The notes under the pieces: generated by a model
The model's input: only the letters and a program-made list of their open reading frames with translations
Database searches by the model: none
Told to the model about the DNA's origin: nothing
Shown: one piece after another, positions 20,126 to 29,408 of the stretch
How the letters are laid out: the number at the start of each line of letters is the position of its first letter
Numbering within the stretch: the stretch's first letter is position 1
Made by a program: the position numbers and the translations under genes
NCBI GenBank assembly: GCA_963717445.1
Contig: OY970334.1
Coordinates: 3,162,001-3,226,000, forward strand
Direction: 5' to 3'
Length of the DNA stretch: 64,000 bases
DNA from: JAGVPT01 sp963717445
GTDB taxonomy: Bacteria; Bacteroidota; Ignavibacteria; UBA10030; UBA8401

Positions 20126-20863
20126 ATGAAACATTTCTTCTTTTTGTTGCTTTTCGTTCCGTCTTTGCTGCCGGCACAGGACGCAACGGACATTGTCCGC
20201 AAAGCTGATGCGCTGATGCGGGGAAAACGCACCTACGCCGAAGTCACGATGACCATTGTGAAACCGACATGGACCCGCGCTGTGTCGATGAAAGTATGGT
20301 CTATCGAACCGGACTTATCACTGGTGTATGTGACAGAACCGGCTCGTGATAAAGGAACGGTTACTCTGAAACGGAAAAGCGAAGTGTGGAATTGGCTTCC
20401 GAGTATCCAAAAAACAATCAAGATTCCTCCATCCATGATGCTTACCTCGTGGATGGGTTCCGACTTCACCAACGACAACCTTGTGCGCCAGTCATCCATC
20501 ATTGAGGACTACACCCATACTTTTCGCGGAGAAGAAAAAGTTGGGGATGAAGACTGCTATAAGATCGAACTAAAGCCCAAGCCGGATGCGGGCGTCGTGT
20601 GGGGAAAAGTCATCTTCTGGATTTCAAAAAACGGTTTAATGGAATTGAAGGAAGATTTCTACGATGAAGACGGCAACCTTATCCGGACCATGGTCGGCAG
20701 CAAACCGCATGATTTCGACGGACATCGCATTCCGGCATATTGGGAGATGATCCCGCACAACAAACCGGGAAACAAAACGACGTTCGAGTACACCATACTC
20801 CGGTTCAACGCCGATATCACTTCGGAATTCTTTTCGCTCCAGAATATGAGCCGGGTCCGGTAG
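20126..20863 (+). CDS. LolA-like outer-membrane lipoprotein-sorting protein
   Basis: About 245 residues with a signal peptide beginning MKHFFFLLLFVPSLLPAQ. The frame is open back to 20069, and starts at 20075 or 20105 are possible. The mature part matches the LolA-like family: ADALMRGKRTYAEVTMTI, WNWLPSIQKTIKIPPSMM, WMGSDFTNDNLV, YKIELKPKPDAGVVWGKV and LRFNADITSEFFSLQNM. It is predicted to be a periplasmic lipid or lipoprotein carrier with an open half-barrel. It is followed 12 bases later by two FtsX-type permeases, a LolD-like ATPase and a beta-barrel, which suggests one envelope transport operon. Confidence 0.8.
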   Translation: MKHFFFLLLFVPSLLPAQDATDIVRKADALMRGKRTYAEVTMTIVKPTWTRAVSMKVWSIEPDLSLVYVTEPARDKGTVTLKRKSEVWNWLPSIQKTIKIPPSMMLTSWMGSDFTNDNLVRQSSIIEDYTHTFRGEEKVGDEDCYKIELKPKPDAGVVWGKVIFWISKNGLMELKEDFYDEDGNLIRTMVGSKPHDFDGHRIPAYWEMIPHNKPGNKTTFEYTILRFNADITSEFFSLQNMSRVR

Positions 20864-20875
20864 GAGAAAACGTCA

Positions 20876-22114
20876 ATGTTATTTTACCTCGACTTTGCAT
20901 GGAGGAACCTTTGGCGCAACAAGCGAAGGACATTATTAGCCTCATCGTCGATATTTTTTGCGGTCTTGCTTGCCCTGTTTATGCGGTCGATGCAGTTGGG
21001 CACGTACGCGTACATGATACAGAACACCGTATCGTTGTACACCGGTTATCTTCAACTGCAAGGGAAAAATTATTGGGACGAGCGCTCGTTCGACGAGAGC
21101 ATTCCTGTCAATGATTCCTTGCTTCAGGCCATCGCGGCTTTGCCGCATGTTACCCACGTTAACCCCCGGCTTGAAACCGTCGCGCTCATCTCTTATGGAC
21201 TCGATACGCGCGTGTCCCCGGTCACGGGAATAGTTCCACGCAAAGAAGACGAAATGTCGAATCTCGCTTCCCGTGTCATCCGCGGCAGCTATCTCACCGA
21301 CTCCTCGCATGGAGTGCTCCTGGCTGAAGGACTTGCAGAGCGGTTGCATGTAGCGCTGGGTGACTCGGTGATTCTTTTCGGACAAGGATATGAGGGGGTG
21401 ACTGCCGCAGAGCAATTAAAGGTGGAAGGTATTCTTCACTACCCTCTCCCGCAGCTTAACAATGCAATGGTCATCCTCGCTCTCCCAAAAGCGCAGGAAC
21501 TTTTCAACGCATACGGCAGGGTGACATCCGTTGCAATGATGATTGACGATGCCGACAACCTTTCTTCCGTACAGCAAACCCTCAACGGACGAATAGACTC
21601 GTCCATGACAACGATGACCTGGCAGGAGATGATGCCTGAAGTAGTGCAAACGATTAAGGCAGACAACGGCGCAGGTATAGTGATGCTGCTCATTCTCTAC
21701 ATCGTCATCAGCTTCGGTGTTTTCGGCACTATTATGATGATGACAATCGAGCGGAGTCGCGAATTCGGCTTGCTTATCGCATTAGGAATGAAGAGAAGGT
21801 CGTTGGCCACCGTGAGTTGTATCGAGGCGGTTTTCGTCTCTATGGTAGGAGCTCTTGCCGGGATGGTGGGCGCATTCCCCATTGTTCTCTATTTCCACGA
21901 TAATCCGATCCGTCTCTGGGGAGACACGGCACAAGCGATGCTTTCGTGGGGAATTGAGCCGTTGCTTCCATTAAGCCTTGACCCCGGCATTTTTGTTGCA
22001 CAAACTTTTGCCGTATTCCTCATTGCATTTGTTACTACGCTGTATCCGGTTCTTGTCATCAGAAAAATTCGCCCCGTTGCAGCACTGCGGGGTCAAGGAG
22101 CGGTACGGCGATGA
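20876..22114 (+). CDS. ABC transporter permease, FtsX/LolC-E type
   Basis: A 412-residue permease. One helix sits near the N-terminus (RRTLLASSSIFFAVLLALFM), then a periplasmic MacB_PCD-like domain (about 45-240), then three C-terminal helices (MLLILYIVISFGVFGTIMMM, VSMVGALAGMVGAFPIVLYF, FAVFLIAFVTTLYPVLVI), ending PVAALRG. This topology is that of LolC/E, MacB and FtsX mechanotransmission transporters. Its stop overlaps the next permease by four bases (ATGA), so the two are probably translated together as a heterodimer. Confidence 0.85.
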   Translation: MLFYLDFAWRNLWRNKRRTLLASSSIFFAVLLALFMRSMQLGTYAYMIQNTVSLYTGYLQLQGKNYWDERSFDESIPVNDSLLQAIAALPHVTHVNPRLETVALISYGLDTRVSPVTGIVPRKEDEMSNLASRVIRGSYLTDSSHGVLLAEGLAERLHVALGDSVILFGQGYEGVTAAEQLKVEGILHYPLPQLNNAMVILALPKAQELFNAYGRVTSVAMMIDDADNLSSVQQTLNGRIDSSMTTMTWQEMMPEVVQTIKADNGAGIVMLLILYIVISFGVFGTIMMMTIERSREFGLLIALGMKRRSLATVSCIEAVFVSMVGALAGMVGAFPIVLYFHDNPIRLWGDTAQAMLSWGIEPLLPLSLDPGIFVAQTFAVFLIAFVTTLYPVLVIRKIRPVAALRGQGAVRR

Positions 22115-23322
22115 TGATGATTCTTGCCTGGAAAAATATCTGGGGGAATAAAAAACGGAGCTTCATCATTCTCGCGGCGACCGCTGTTGGCTTGGCGTGC
22201 GGATTGTTTTCCGCCGGTGTTTTATCGGGTCTTTATGAAGCGCTGGTGCAATCCGCGATCTCGCGCGAGCTTGGACACATTCAGATTCACTCCGTCGACT
22301 TCGTGAGGGACCAGGAGATCAGCCAAACCTTGACACATGTGGATGGTATCCTGAGCATACTTGAACACACTCCTACAGTCGAGTTCGTTGTCACCCACAG
22401 CGTTATCGAAGGGATGGCATCATCCGCGACGGCTGCAGACGGCGTGCGAATCATTGCGGTGGAACCGGATGCAGAGCAAAAAGTTACCTCAATTTCGCGA
22501 CGCTTAATCGAAGGAACGTACCTTAACGGAAAAAATTCCGTTGTGATCGGGAAGAAACTTGCCGATCGGCTGAAACTAAAACTTCACGGGCGCTTTGTCG
22601 CGAGCTTTTCCGCTGCCGACGGCACGATTATAGACGGCGCCTTCCGCGTTGAAGGTATCTACCAAACCGAAGCTTCCACGTTCGACGGTATGAATGTCTT
22701 TATCCGTCAGGAGGATCTCGCAAGTCTCCTTGGCACTCCGGCACCGATTCACGAAATCGTTCTGCGTACACGGTCATTGGCGTTGGTTGATTCGACGGCA
22801 AACATGCTGCGTGTTGCTTTCCCGAGTGTTGAAGTGGAAACTTGGAAACAGCTCGCACCGGAATTGAAATATACCGCAGACACTGGGGCCTTCGAAAATA
22901 CCATTTTGCTCGGTATCATTCTTTTTGCCCTCTTGTTCGGACTGACAAATACGCTATTGATGTCGGTGCTCGACCGCATCCATGATTTCGGCATTCTTCT
23001 TGCCATCGGATTGAATCGCCGGCGACTGTTCTCGATGATTATGGTAGAATCGCTTTTCCTTTCCTTCACGGGAGGAATTATTGGAGTTGTTGTAGGGTGG
23101 GGCGTGACTGAATATTTTGGAGTTCGAGGAATTGATCTAACGGTATTTTCAGCAGGGGCATCGTCATTTGGCGTTCCGTCGATCCTGTACCCGATGAATC
23201 AGACCTTCACCTATGTTGAGCTCGCGATCATGATGGTGATAACATCGGTTATAGCAGGGCTGTACCCTGGTATGAAAGCAATTCGTGTGAAACCTGTTGA
23301 AGCGATACGAACGATTGGATAA
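22111..23322 (+). CDS. ABC transporter permease, FtsX/LolC-E type (second subunit)
   Basis: A 403-residue permease with the same layout as its upstream neighbour: N-terminal helix (SFIILAATAVGLACGLFSAG), periplasmic domain, then three helices (LLGIILFALLFGLTNTLLMSV, FLSFTGGIIGVVVGWGV, IMMVITSVIAGLYPGM), ending KPVEAIRTIG. LLAIGLNRRRLFSMIMVES is the cytoplasmic coupling region typical of the family. It overlaps the previous gene by ATGA and lies 14 bases before the ATPase. Confidence 0.85.
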   Translation: MMMILAWKNIWGNKKRSFIILAATAVGLACGLFSAGVLSGLYEALVQSAISRELGHIQIHSVDFVRDQEISQTLTHVDGILSILEHTPTVEFVVTHSVIEGMASSATAADGVRIIAVEPDAEQKVTSISRRLIEGTYLNGKNSVVIGKKLADRLKLKLHGRFVASFSAADGTIIDGAFRVEGIYQTEASTFDGMNVFIRQEDLASLLGTPAPIHEIVLRTRSLALVDSTANMLRVAFPSVEVETWKQLAPELKYTADTGAFENTILLGIILFALLFGLTNTLLMSVLDRIHDFGILLAIGLNRRRLFSMIMVESLFLSFTGGIIGVVVGWGVTEYFGVRGIDLTVFSAGASSFGVPSILYPMNQTFTYVELAIMMVITSVIAGLYPGMKAIRVKPVEAIRTIG

Positions 23323-23336
23323 AAAAGGACGATAGT

Positions 23337-24038
23337 ATGGCTGTCATTGAATTAGAAAACGTCGACAAAATTTATGACCAGGCAGTTATCCCCGTGCACG
23401 CGCTCAAAGACGTAACGTTGAAAATTGATGTAGGTGAATTTACATCCATCGTGGGGCCGTCCGGGTCCGGCAAAACAACGCTTCTTAACGTCATCGGCGG
23501 CCTGGACAAGCAAACCAGCGGCACGATCATCATCAACGACACCGACATTTCGACGATGAGCGAAGGCGAATTAATTGATTTTCGCCTTCATAACATTGGG
23601 TTTGTTTTTCAATCGTACAACCTTATTCCCGTTCTCACAGCTCTTGAGAATGTCGAATTCGTTCTTTTTCTTCAACGCGTCGATAAACAAGAGCGCTGCG
23701 ACCGCGCGGTACAGTTGTTGAAGCGCGTCGGACTGGAAGACAAAAAAGACATCAAACCGTCGGAGCTCTCAGGGGGACAGCAACAGCGCATTGCGGTTGC
23801 GCGGGCGCTCGCATCTCATCCTGCATTTGTTCTCGCCGACGAGCCGACGGCGAACCTCGATTCCCGCACAGCCGAATCTTTACTCGATCTCATGGAGGAT
23901 CTAAACAAGGAATTAAAGACGACCTTCATTTTCTCCACACATGATGCCAAGGTGATTCGCCGGGCACGACGCGTGGTAACGCTTGAAGATGGAAAGATCG
24001 CTGACGACCGCACGCAAAAACCCGGCTCGGCATTATAA
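23337..24038 (+). CDS. ABC transporter ATP-binding protein, LolD/MacB-like
   Basis: A 233-residue ATPase with every key motif: Walker A GPSGSGKTTLL (about 41-51), Q-loop VFQSYNLIP, signature LSGGQQQRIAVARAL, Walker B FVLADEPTANLD and H-switch FSTHD. This is the LolD/MacB subfamily that partners FtsX-type permeases, matching the two genes just upstream. The expected complex is one permease heterodimer with two ATPases, driving extraction of a lipidated or hydrophobic substrate towards the LolA-like carrier at 20126. Confidence 0.92.
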   Translation: MAVIELENVDKIYDQAVIPVHALKDVTLKIDVGEFTSIVGPSGSGKTTLLNVIGGLDKQTSGTIIINDTDISTMSEGELIDFRLHNIGFVFQSYNLIPVLTALENVEFVLFLQRVDKQERCDRAVQLLKRVGLEDKKDIKPSELSGGQQQRIAVARALASHPAFVLADEPTANLDSRTAESLLDLMEDLNKELKTTFIFSTHDAKVIRRARRVVTLEDGKIADDRTQKPGSAL

Positions 24039-24062
24039 GCAATAGAGATTGCAATCGTCATC

Positions 24063-25244
24063 ATGCACACAAGACTTTTGGGCATACATCCCTTCCTTTT
24101 TCTCATCGCAGTAAACATTCTCATATCGAATCAATCAATGGCACAATTATCCCCATATGAATTGGGCGGGTACATGGAATATTTGTACGGCAGCGTCGAT
24201 GTGCCGCCAATCGGAAGAACCGATGAAAATCTTATTCATGCGCGAATCAACAGCCGTTTTTTCCCCACGGAGGGTTTGACGCTCGCAGCGGATCTTCGTA
24301 ATAGGATTTATTTCGGAGGAATTGTCGAGAAGACTCCCGATTTTCTTTCGACCATCAAATCTCAGCACGATTTCGGCGACGCCGGTATTGTTTGGTGGAA
24401 TACAAATTCATCGGTTGGATATTCCCAGCTTGACCGTGCGTGGCTTGATGAGAATTATGGAAAATTCGACGTTACTATCGGAAGGCAGCGCATCGCGTGG
24501 GGAACCAACCTCGTGTGGAATCCGACTGACCTGTTCAACCCTATGTCGATTTTGGATTTTGATTATGAAGAGCGTCCGGGTGCGGACGTTGCGCGTTTCC
24601 AGTATTTCAGCAGTGAAGTCTCGAAAGTGGAGGTCGCCGTGAAACCGGGAGACACGCGTGATCATACAGTTATCGCCGGGAAAATTCTTCTGAACCAATG
24701 GAATTACGATTTTCATTTTCTTGGCGGAGAGCGGGGGTATCAGCCGCTTTTCGGTTTTGCATGGGCTGGCAATATTGCCGGTGCGGGGTTTCAGGGAGAA
24801 TTGCTGACTGCAAAACCGAGCGATGAAGCGGTTGTTCTTTTTCCTTTCTTACAAGACAAATGGACGACATCGGCGGCATTGTCATTCGATTATACTTTTC
24901 CCAGTACGCTCTACCTTCATACCGAAGGATTATACAACGACCGGGGAGTTACTCATAATGCTTCAACAGCCCAACTTTTTGCGACCACTCTAAATTTATT
25001 GACGCCGGCCCGCTGGTCTCTCTTCCAGGAAATATCGTACAACGTACATCCCTTGGTGCAGCTTTCGGGTTTTCTAATATTCAATCCTAATGACCGATCG
25101 ATTGCACTCGTTCCCTCCGTCTCCTGGTCTGCATTGACAAATGTTGATCTCATGGCAATTGGATTACTTTTCAACGGAGCCCCTCTTACTGAGTATGGCA
25201 GCTACGGCAAGTCTATTTTTGTGAGGGGAAAGTTTTCTTTTTAA
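24063..25244 (+). CDS. Outer-membrane beta-barrel protein, porin-like
   Basis: A 393-residue protein with an N-terminal signal sequence (about residues 1-28, cleaved after SMAQ), then alternating amphipathic strands and a terminal aromatic strand (SIFVRGKFSF), as in outer-membrane barrels. VTIGRQRIAWGTNLVWNPTD resembles the GRQ...WG pattern of DUF1302/alginate-export-like barrels; this is a family-style resemblance, not a firm assignment. It is the last gene of the LolA/ABC operon, 24 bases after the ATPase, so it may be the outer-membrane end of that system or its cargo. Confidence 0.72.
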   Translation: MHTRLLGIHPFLFLIAVNILISNQSMAQLSPYELGGYMEYLYGSVDVPPIGRTDENLIHARINSRFFPTEGLTLAADLRNRIYFGGIVEKTPDFLSTIKSQHDFGDAGIVWWNTNSSVGYSQLDRAWLDENYGKFDVTIGRQRIAWGTNLVWNPTDLFNPMSILDFDYEERPGADVARFQYFSSEVSKVEVAVKPGDTRDHTVIAGKILLNQWNYDFHFLGGERGYQPLFGFAWAGNIAGAGFQGELLTAKPSDEAVVLFPFLQDKWTTSAALSFDYTFPSTLYLHTEGLYNDRGVTHNASTAQLFATTLNLLTPARWSLFQEISYNVHPLVQLSGFLIFNPNDRSIALVPSVSWSALTNVDLMAIGLLFNGAPLTEYGSYGKSIFVRGKFSF

Positions 25245-25364
25245 TCAAAAGTTCACCGGGGCTTTGCATATCAACTCGTGCACCTTTCTTCCGAAATTCT
25301 TCAAATATCAGATTTCAAGAAGGATATATGGAAGGTGTGGGACGCCTATTTTGGTATAGGCAAT

Positions 25365-25394
25365 AAAAAAGGGATGCAATACGCATCCCTTTTT
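25365..25394. terminator. Bidirectional rho-independent terminator
   Basis: AAAAAGGGATGC and GCATCCCTTTTT form a 12-bp stem around AATAC. It carries A and T tracts on either side, so it works in both directions between the convergent barrel and esterase genes. Confidence 0.92.
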
Positions 25395-25417
25395 AGATCT
25401 TTATGACCGCGACACAT

Positions 25418-26926
25418 CTAAAAACCCGCACCCCAAAGCGCGTTGAAGCTTTTCCATGCGCTGTATGGAATTACGGGAATACTCTTCTCACTGGCCGATT
25501 TGCTAAGGACCTGTACCGTCGGAATCCCCGGCAAAGAATTGATATTGACGTACGGCACGTGCATGCCGAAGCTGGCGTTCATTGCTTTAATGTACTGATT
25601 CGCGACAATGCCGTACCCTTTCGAGGACGGATGCACGCCGTCGAGGCTGAATAGTCCACCTGCGATGTACGCAGTGGTAAATGTCTCTCCGTCGACAGTC
25701 ACGCCGGATGTTTTCACCGTATTAAAGAAACCGTTCATATCGACAAGTGCGGCATTATTTGCGGAAGCGACCAACGCGATCGTATTGTTGAAGGCAGAAA
25801 TTGCTTGAGCTGCCGTCGCCTGCTCACCCGCATCGAGGACCAGGGCATCCGGGAATGGATTGCGCGGGTCGAGTCCGAAGGGCTGCGTTGTATCAATGCC
25901 GGTGCCGATCACCAAGGAAACTGGAACGCCCAATGAAGCGGCGAGGTCACGATACCATTGTCCTGTCGGTTGGCCTAACAGAGCTGCATACGCGCCCCCC
26001 TTCAATGTGATAAGAGGGTCGGTCTGGGGATTGTTGAAGTTCGTGTAGCTTGAAGCAACTACCTCGCCATGCTTCTCATAGAATAGGCCTACAACGGCGT
26101 GATTAGCTGCCTCTACGGCTTTTAGTCCCGCGGCTAACTCCGGGCCGACCGTTGTGAAAAATGGAATCGCATCAACATCGGGAATATTTGCTACCAGAAT
26201 TTTTGTATTGGGAAGTGCCGTGCGCAATGCACCGATCGATTGACCGTACAAAAACGAGAATGTTCCAGCGTCTGTCGGTGCAGCAGGACTTGTTCCACCG
26301 CTCGTAGCAAAACCGAGCACGTCGTTGGCTCCAAGCCAGAATGTGACGAGGTCCGGTTTCAGCGCGGATGCCTGGGCGAGTATGCTATTGCCGAAGGCTG
26401 AGCTCCGAAGGATGGCCGCGAAGAATCCGTTTTCTCTCGCTGCTGCTTTCGTCACGAAGTTGGTCGTGTCGAGAAAATCATATATCACGGCTCCCGGTAT
26501 GCCGAGGTTGTCGTACGGCCTTGCCAGCGTTCCCGCGCTCGGCGGTGCAGCTGCGGTTACAGTCTCTCCTGCAGGACCAACCACCGGTCCGGTCAAATTG
26601 ATCAGCTCAAACCGTGCTGCCTTACCGGTCGAGGGATCGGGATTCCCCGGATCCGGCCAGATCGGCTGCTGGAGCGCAGGCAAATTTGCGCCGGCAGCCG
26701 TCAACTGTTGCGAAATTAAGTTTGGATAACTGTAGATCTGCGCCGATTGGTACAGCCCGTTCGATTGGTATCCTGCGGTGAGGCTGTTTCCGACGGCAAC
26801 GTATTTCGTCACTGTTACGCTGCCGAGGCTGGCTGACGGCCCGGATGGGGCGGAGTCGGTGCACCCTTGTGCCACCAGAGCGCCGATGACGACCAACGCC
26901 GCAAAGATGAAGGTGTTCGCTTTCAT
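25418..26926 (-). CDS. SGNH/GDSL-family esterase lipoprotein
   Basis: About 502 residues. The start at 26926 (MKANTF) is chosen because GGAG lies about 8 bases upstream and a lipoprotein signal follows at once (FIFAALVVIGALVAQGC). SGNH block I is VAVGNSLTAGY, with Asn in place of the usual Asp of GDSL. Gly of block II lies in LGIPGAVIYD, block III is FWLGANDVL, and block V is LDGVHPSSKGY with the Asp-x-x-His pair. It is predicted to be a membrane-anchored lipase or esterase facing the periplasm or surface. A FadL-type porin lies 43 bases upstream on the same strand, so the two may jointly hydrolyse and import lipids. Confidence 0.88.
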   Translation of the reverse strand: MKANTFIFAALVVIGALVAQGCTDSAPSGPSASLGSVTVTKYVAVGNSLTAGYQSNGLYQSAQIYSYPNLISQQLTAAGANLPALQQPIWPDPGNPDPSTGKAARFELINLTGPVVGPAGETVTAAAPPSAGTLARPYDNLGIPGAVIYDFLDTTNFVTKAAARENGFFAAILRSSAFGNSILAQASALKPDLVTFWLGANDVLGFATSGGTSPAAPTDAGTFSFLYGQSIGALRTALPNTKILVANIPDVDAIPFFTTVGPELAAGLKAVEAANHAVVGLFYEKHGEVVASSYTNFNNPQTDPLITLKGGAYAALLGQPTGQWYRDLAASLGVPVSLVIGTGIDTTQPFGLDPRNPFPDALVLDAGEQATAAQAISAFNNTIALVASANNAALVDMNGFFNTVKTSGVTVDGETFTTAYIAGGLFSLDGVHPSSKGYGIVANQYIKAMNASFGMHVPYVNINSLPGIPTVQVLSKSASEKSIPVIPYSAWKSFNALWGAGF

Positions 26927-26969
26927 TGTTCTGTACTCCATGCTAGTTGGACATTCGTAAACTCATAAA

Positions 26970-28205
26970 TTAGAACGTATAGCCCACGCTCACACCGATG
27001 AGGTTTGCAAGGGCGTTATAGGTCCCGTCAAAATTGGTGACAGTGTTCACAGCCTGGCGCTGGTCGAATTTTAGGAACATGTACGAAACATCTGCCGAGA
27101 TTGCATTCGTAAACTGGTATCCGAGTCCTACGTTTACACCGTTCCGGTTTGCATCCGGAAGGATGGGGTCGACGTACGCCGAGGCTACGGGCGAATGGTC
27201 GTACAAATATCCGGCGCGAATCTTCAGCGCATCCATCGTGTACTCTCCGCCGATGCGTATAATGTAGGTGTCGCTGTAATTTTTCGGCTCGGTCACATCC
27301 TTGGTCGGGTCGTTCTTGAAATCAATTGTCAGTTCCTTATAGGATGACCATCCGATGTACTGATAATCGGCTTCGACGGTCAGGTTCGGCGAGGCTTTGT
27401 ACGCTAGGCCGGCGAATCCAGTCGCAGGGAGCGTCAGCGATGAGGTGACGTCGTCGTCGATAACGTTGACGACCGGGATTTGCGGTGTGAAACTCACGTT
27501 TCCTGATGCATTGAGTTTTACGGAGGAACGGTACGACACGCCAGCGCTCAGGTCGGGAGTAAATTTATAGAGCACGCCGACGTTGAAGCCGTACGCTGTC
27601 TTTGCATTCATATCGATCATTACTTGGGTGTCAGTGTTGATCACGTTCTCGTCTTGCTGCAGCTTCACGCTCCCCGTTACAATGTTCAGTCCGGCGCCGA
27701 TGGAGAGCTGGTCGCTCACTCTGTACGCCACGGTCGGCGTGTAGTAAAAAGCTTGCACGTCGGCTTTCGTTGTAATATATTTTCCAACCCAGTCGGAGGG
27801 CCATTCCGTTCCCAAACCGTACGGATTAGTCACACCGATACCGACCGTAAAGTTGTTCGCCACGGGATAGATGCCGTAGAGGCTGATGGGGGTGAATGTT
27901 TGGCTGACCATTTTTGTTTCGTTCCTTATCGCGGGATCATTCGCATCGGCGACGGGACCATAAAAGGAAACCTGCGGCATGATAAACGTTGTCCCGAGAT
28001 AAAGCTCTCCCTGCGATTGAAATCCGAGTCCCGCGGGATTAAAGTAGATTGCGGAAGGGTCCGACGCGCGGGCTGCAAACGCGCCGCCTTGTGCCATCGC
28101 TCTGGAGCCAAGCTCGTTCAACTGGAATCCTCCTGCAAAAGCCATTGCACTTCCCAGGATCGCAGCGATGCAGAGGCAGGCTGTGTGAAGGGTCATTCTT
28201 TTCAA
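26970..28205 (-). CDS. OmpP1/FadL/TodX family outer-membrane transporter
   Basis: A 411-residue barrel with a signal peptide ending AFAGG. The FadL hatch signature follows it: FQLNELGSRAMAQGGAFAARASDPSAIYFNPAGL (given in overlapping pieces: NELGSRAMAQGGAF, DPSAIYFNPAGL). It ends in a phenylalanine-terminated strand (LIGVSVGYTF). FadL proteins import long-chain fatty acids or other hydrophobic compounds. The downstream esterase could supply such substrates. Confidence 0.9.
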   Translation of the reverse strand: MKRMTLHTACLCIAAILGSAMAFAGGFQLNELGSRAMAQGGAFAARASDPSAIYFNPAGLGFQSQGELYLGTTFIMPQVSFYGPVADANDPAIRNETKMVSQTFTPISLYGIYPVANNFTVGIGVTNPYGLGTEWPSDWVGKYITTKADVQAFYYTPTVAYRVSDQLSIGAGLNIVTGSVKLQQDENVINTDTQVMIDMNAKTAYGFNVGVLYKFTPDLSAGVSYRSSVKLNASGNVSFTPQIPVVNVIDDDVTSSLTLPATGFAGLAYKASPNLTVEADYQYIGWSSYKELTIDFKNDPTKDVTEPKNYSDTYIIRIGGEYTMDALKIRAGYLYDHSPVASAYVDPILPDANRNGVNVGLGYQFTNAISADVSYMFLKFDQRQAVNTVTNFDGTYNALANLIGVSVGYTF

Positions 28206-28495
28206 GGTAACCTCCTTGTAAAAATTTGTCTCGATAGGTTAGTGGTTTCGTTGCTCTCTATTGCGGTAATGTGTGTGTTTGAAACTGCAGCATGATAAAA
28301 GGTGGGTCAAGTATAGCACTCTCGGATATCAAAAGCAAGAGGAGACAGCGGGTTCATAGGAAAGCATTCCGAAGTTCCCTTTGCCGGAATTTGTCAATAT
28401 CTCGACATTGAATCACTATTCAAGAGAAACCTGCTGCCGAATATCAAACTGACCCCCTCACTAGAATCGGACTACGCCGAGCGTAAAAATGGGGG

Positions 28496-29239
28496 TTAAA
28501 AATTTTTACTCTTAAAATCCCATTCATACCCGCTCTTGTTGTCCGTAGCATCCACAATCATTTTGACGGGACCGATCCCCGAAGCAAACCAGTATGTCGC
28601 AAGAGGAGATCCGATACCGTTTCCCTGAACTACACCATCCTGGATAACGATTTGAGTAAACGTTGTCCGATACGTGTTAAACATTTGACCGCCGACGCTG
28701 AGGCTTTCCTCGTCGGCGAACTGGCCCACAATTTTTAAATCGTATGTCGAGTCTGCATTATTCACCGTGTCGTCGAATGCTGTCCAGAAGGCGGCAACGC
28801 CGTACCCGATATTGCCGACCAGAATCCACGTGAGAGAATCGCCTTGTGGGAGAACGATGTTTTCGAGGTATGAAAAATTTGCCTCGCCGGTCGGCGGTAC
28901 GCGAAGGATATAAAGAGGGGTCGCCGTGAGGGTCGGAGCCGTTATAGAATCAATAACAAGGTTCGACGAGCCTCCAAGTGGAGTTGCGCTGTCGTTCGAC
29001 ACTACGGTCCAGCTCGATGAATAGGTTGTTGCGACAATGTTCGTGTCCGTTCCGATCGAGCGGAGGTAGCCGGTATAGGTAATTCTGTGTCCGACCGTGA
29101 GCGGGAAAATGTCGGTGGTGATGGGAATCGTCGTTGCCTCAACAGGGCTGCTGCTTTTCTTGCAGCCGGCGGAAAAAAATGTGAAACCGGTAAGTGCTAG
29201 TATCAACAGGAGTGCCGCCGTTTTTTGAACTCTCTTCAT
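28496..29239 (-). CDS. Lipoprotein of unknown function
   Basis: 247 residues from an ATG at 29239, with GGAG about 7 bases upstream; the frame is open further upstream, but nothing there looks coding. The N-terminus is a lipoprotein signal (ALLLILALTGFTFFSAGC, then KKSSS). The mature part is rich in beta strands with Thr/Ser/Val and short Gly-rich turns (FPLTVGHRITYTGYL, ILVGNIGYGVAAFW). It ends YEWDFKSKNF. It resembles the common envelope lipoproteins of this phylum, but I do not recognise a family. Confidence 0.7.
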   Translation of the reverse strand: MKRVQKTAALLLILALTGFTFFSAGCKKSSSPVEATTIPITTDIFPLTVGHRITYTGYLRSIGTDTNIVATTYSSSWTVVSNDSATPLGGSSNLVIDSITAPTLTATPLYILRVPPTGEANFSYLENIVLPQGDSLTWILVGNIGYGVAAFWTAFDDTVNNADSTYDLKIVGQFADEESLSVGGQMFNTYRTTFTQIVIQDGVVQGNGIGSPLATYWFASGIGPVKMIVDATDNKSGYEWDFKSKNF

Positions 29240-29304
29240 GAAATCTCCATTGTGGTGTGAAAGCTTTAATCGCCTACACTTAGACGCAATATGCGATAAA
29301 AGGT

Positions 29305-29402
29305 TTGTGTCTCTGTGTAACTCTGTGAATCTCTGTGCCCCTCTGTGTAACAAAATCTGTTTCACAGGGATCCACAGAGGAGGCACAGAGTGTCACAGAG
29401 AT
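29305..29402. repeat. CTCTGTG-type imperfect inverted repeat
   Basis: Four copies of CTCTGTG(T/A) between 29309 and 29348 face CACAG(A/G)-type words between 29362 and 29400, making a large imperfect palindrome. It lies upstream of the lipoprotein gene and ends just before the 3' end of the TPR gene. This is an intergenic dispersed-repeat style, not coding. Confidence 0.65.
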
Positions 29403-29408
29403 GATGTG

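Noticed and set aside
27624..28295. Plus-strand frame of 223 codons antisense to the FadL-type gene
   Set aside because: The FadL signature and signal peptide are on the minus strand; the plus frame is His/Arg/Gly-rich shadow.
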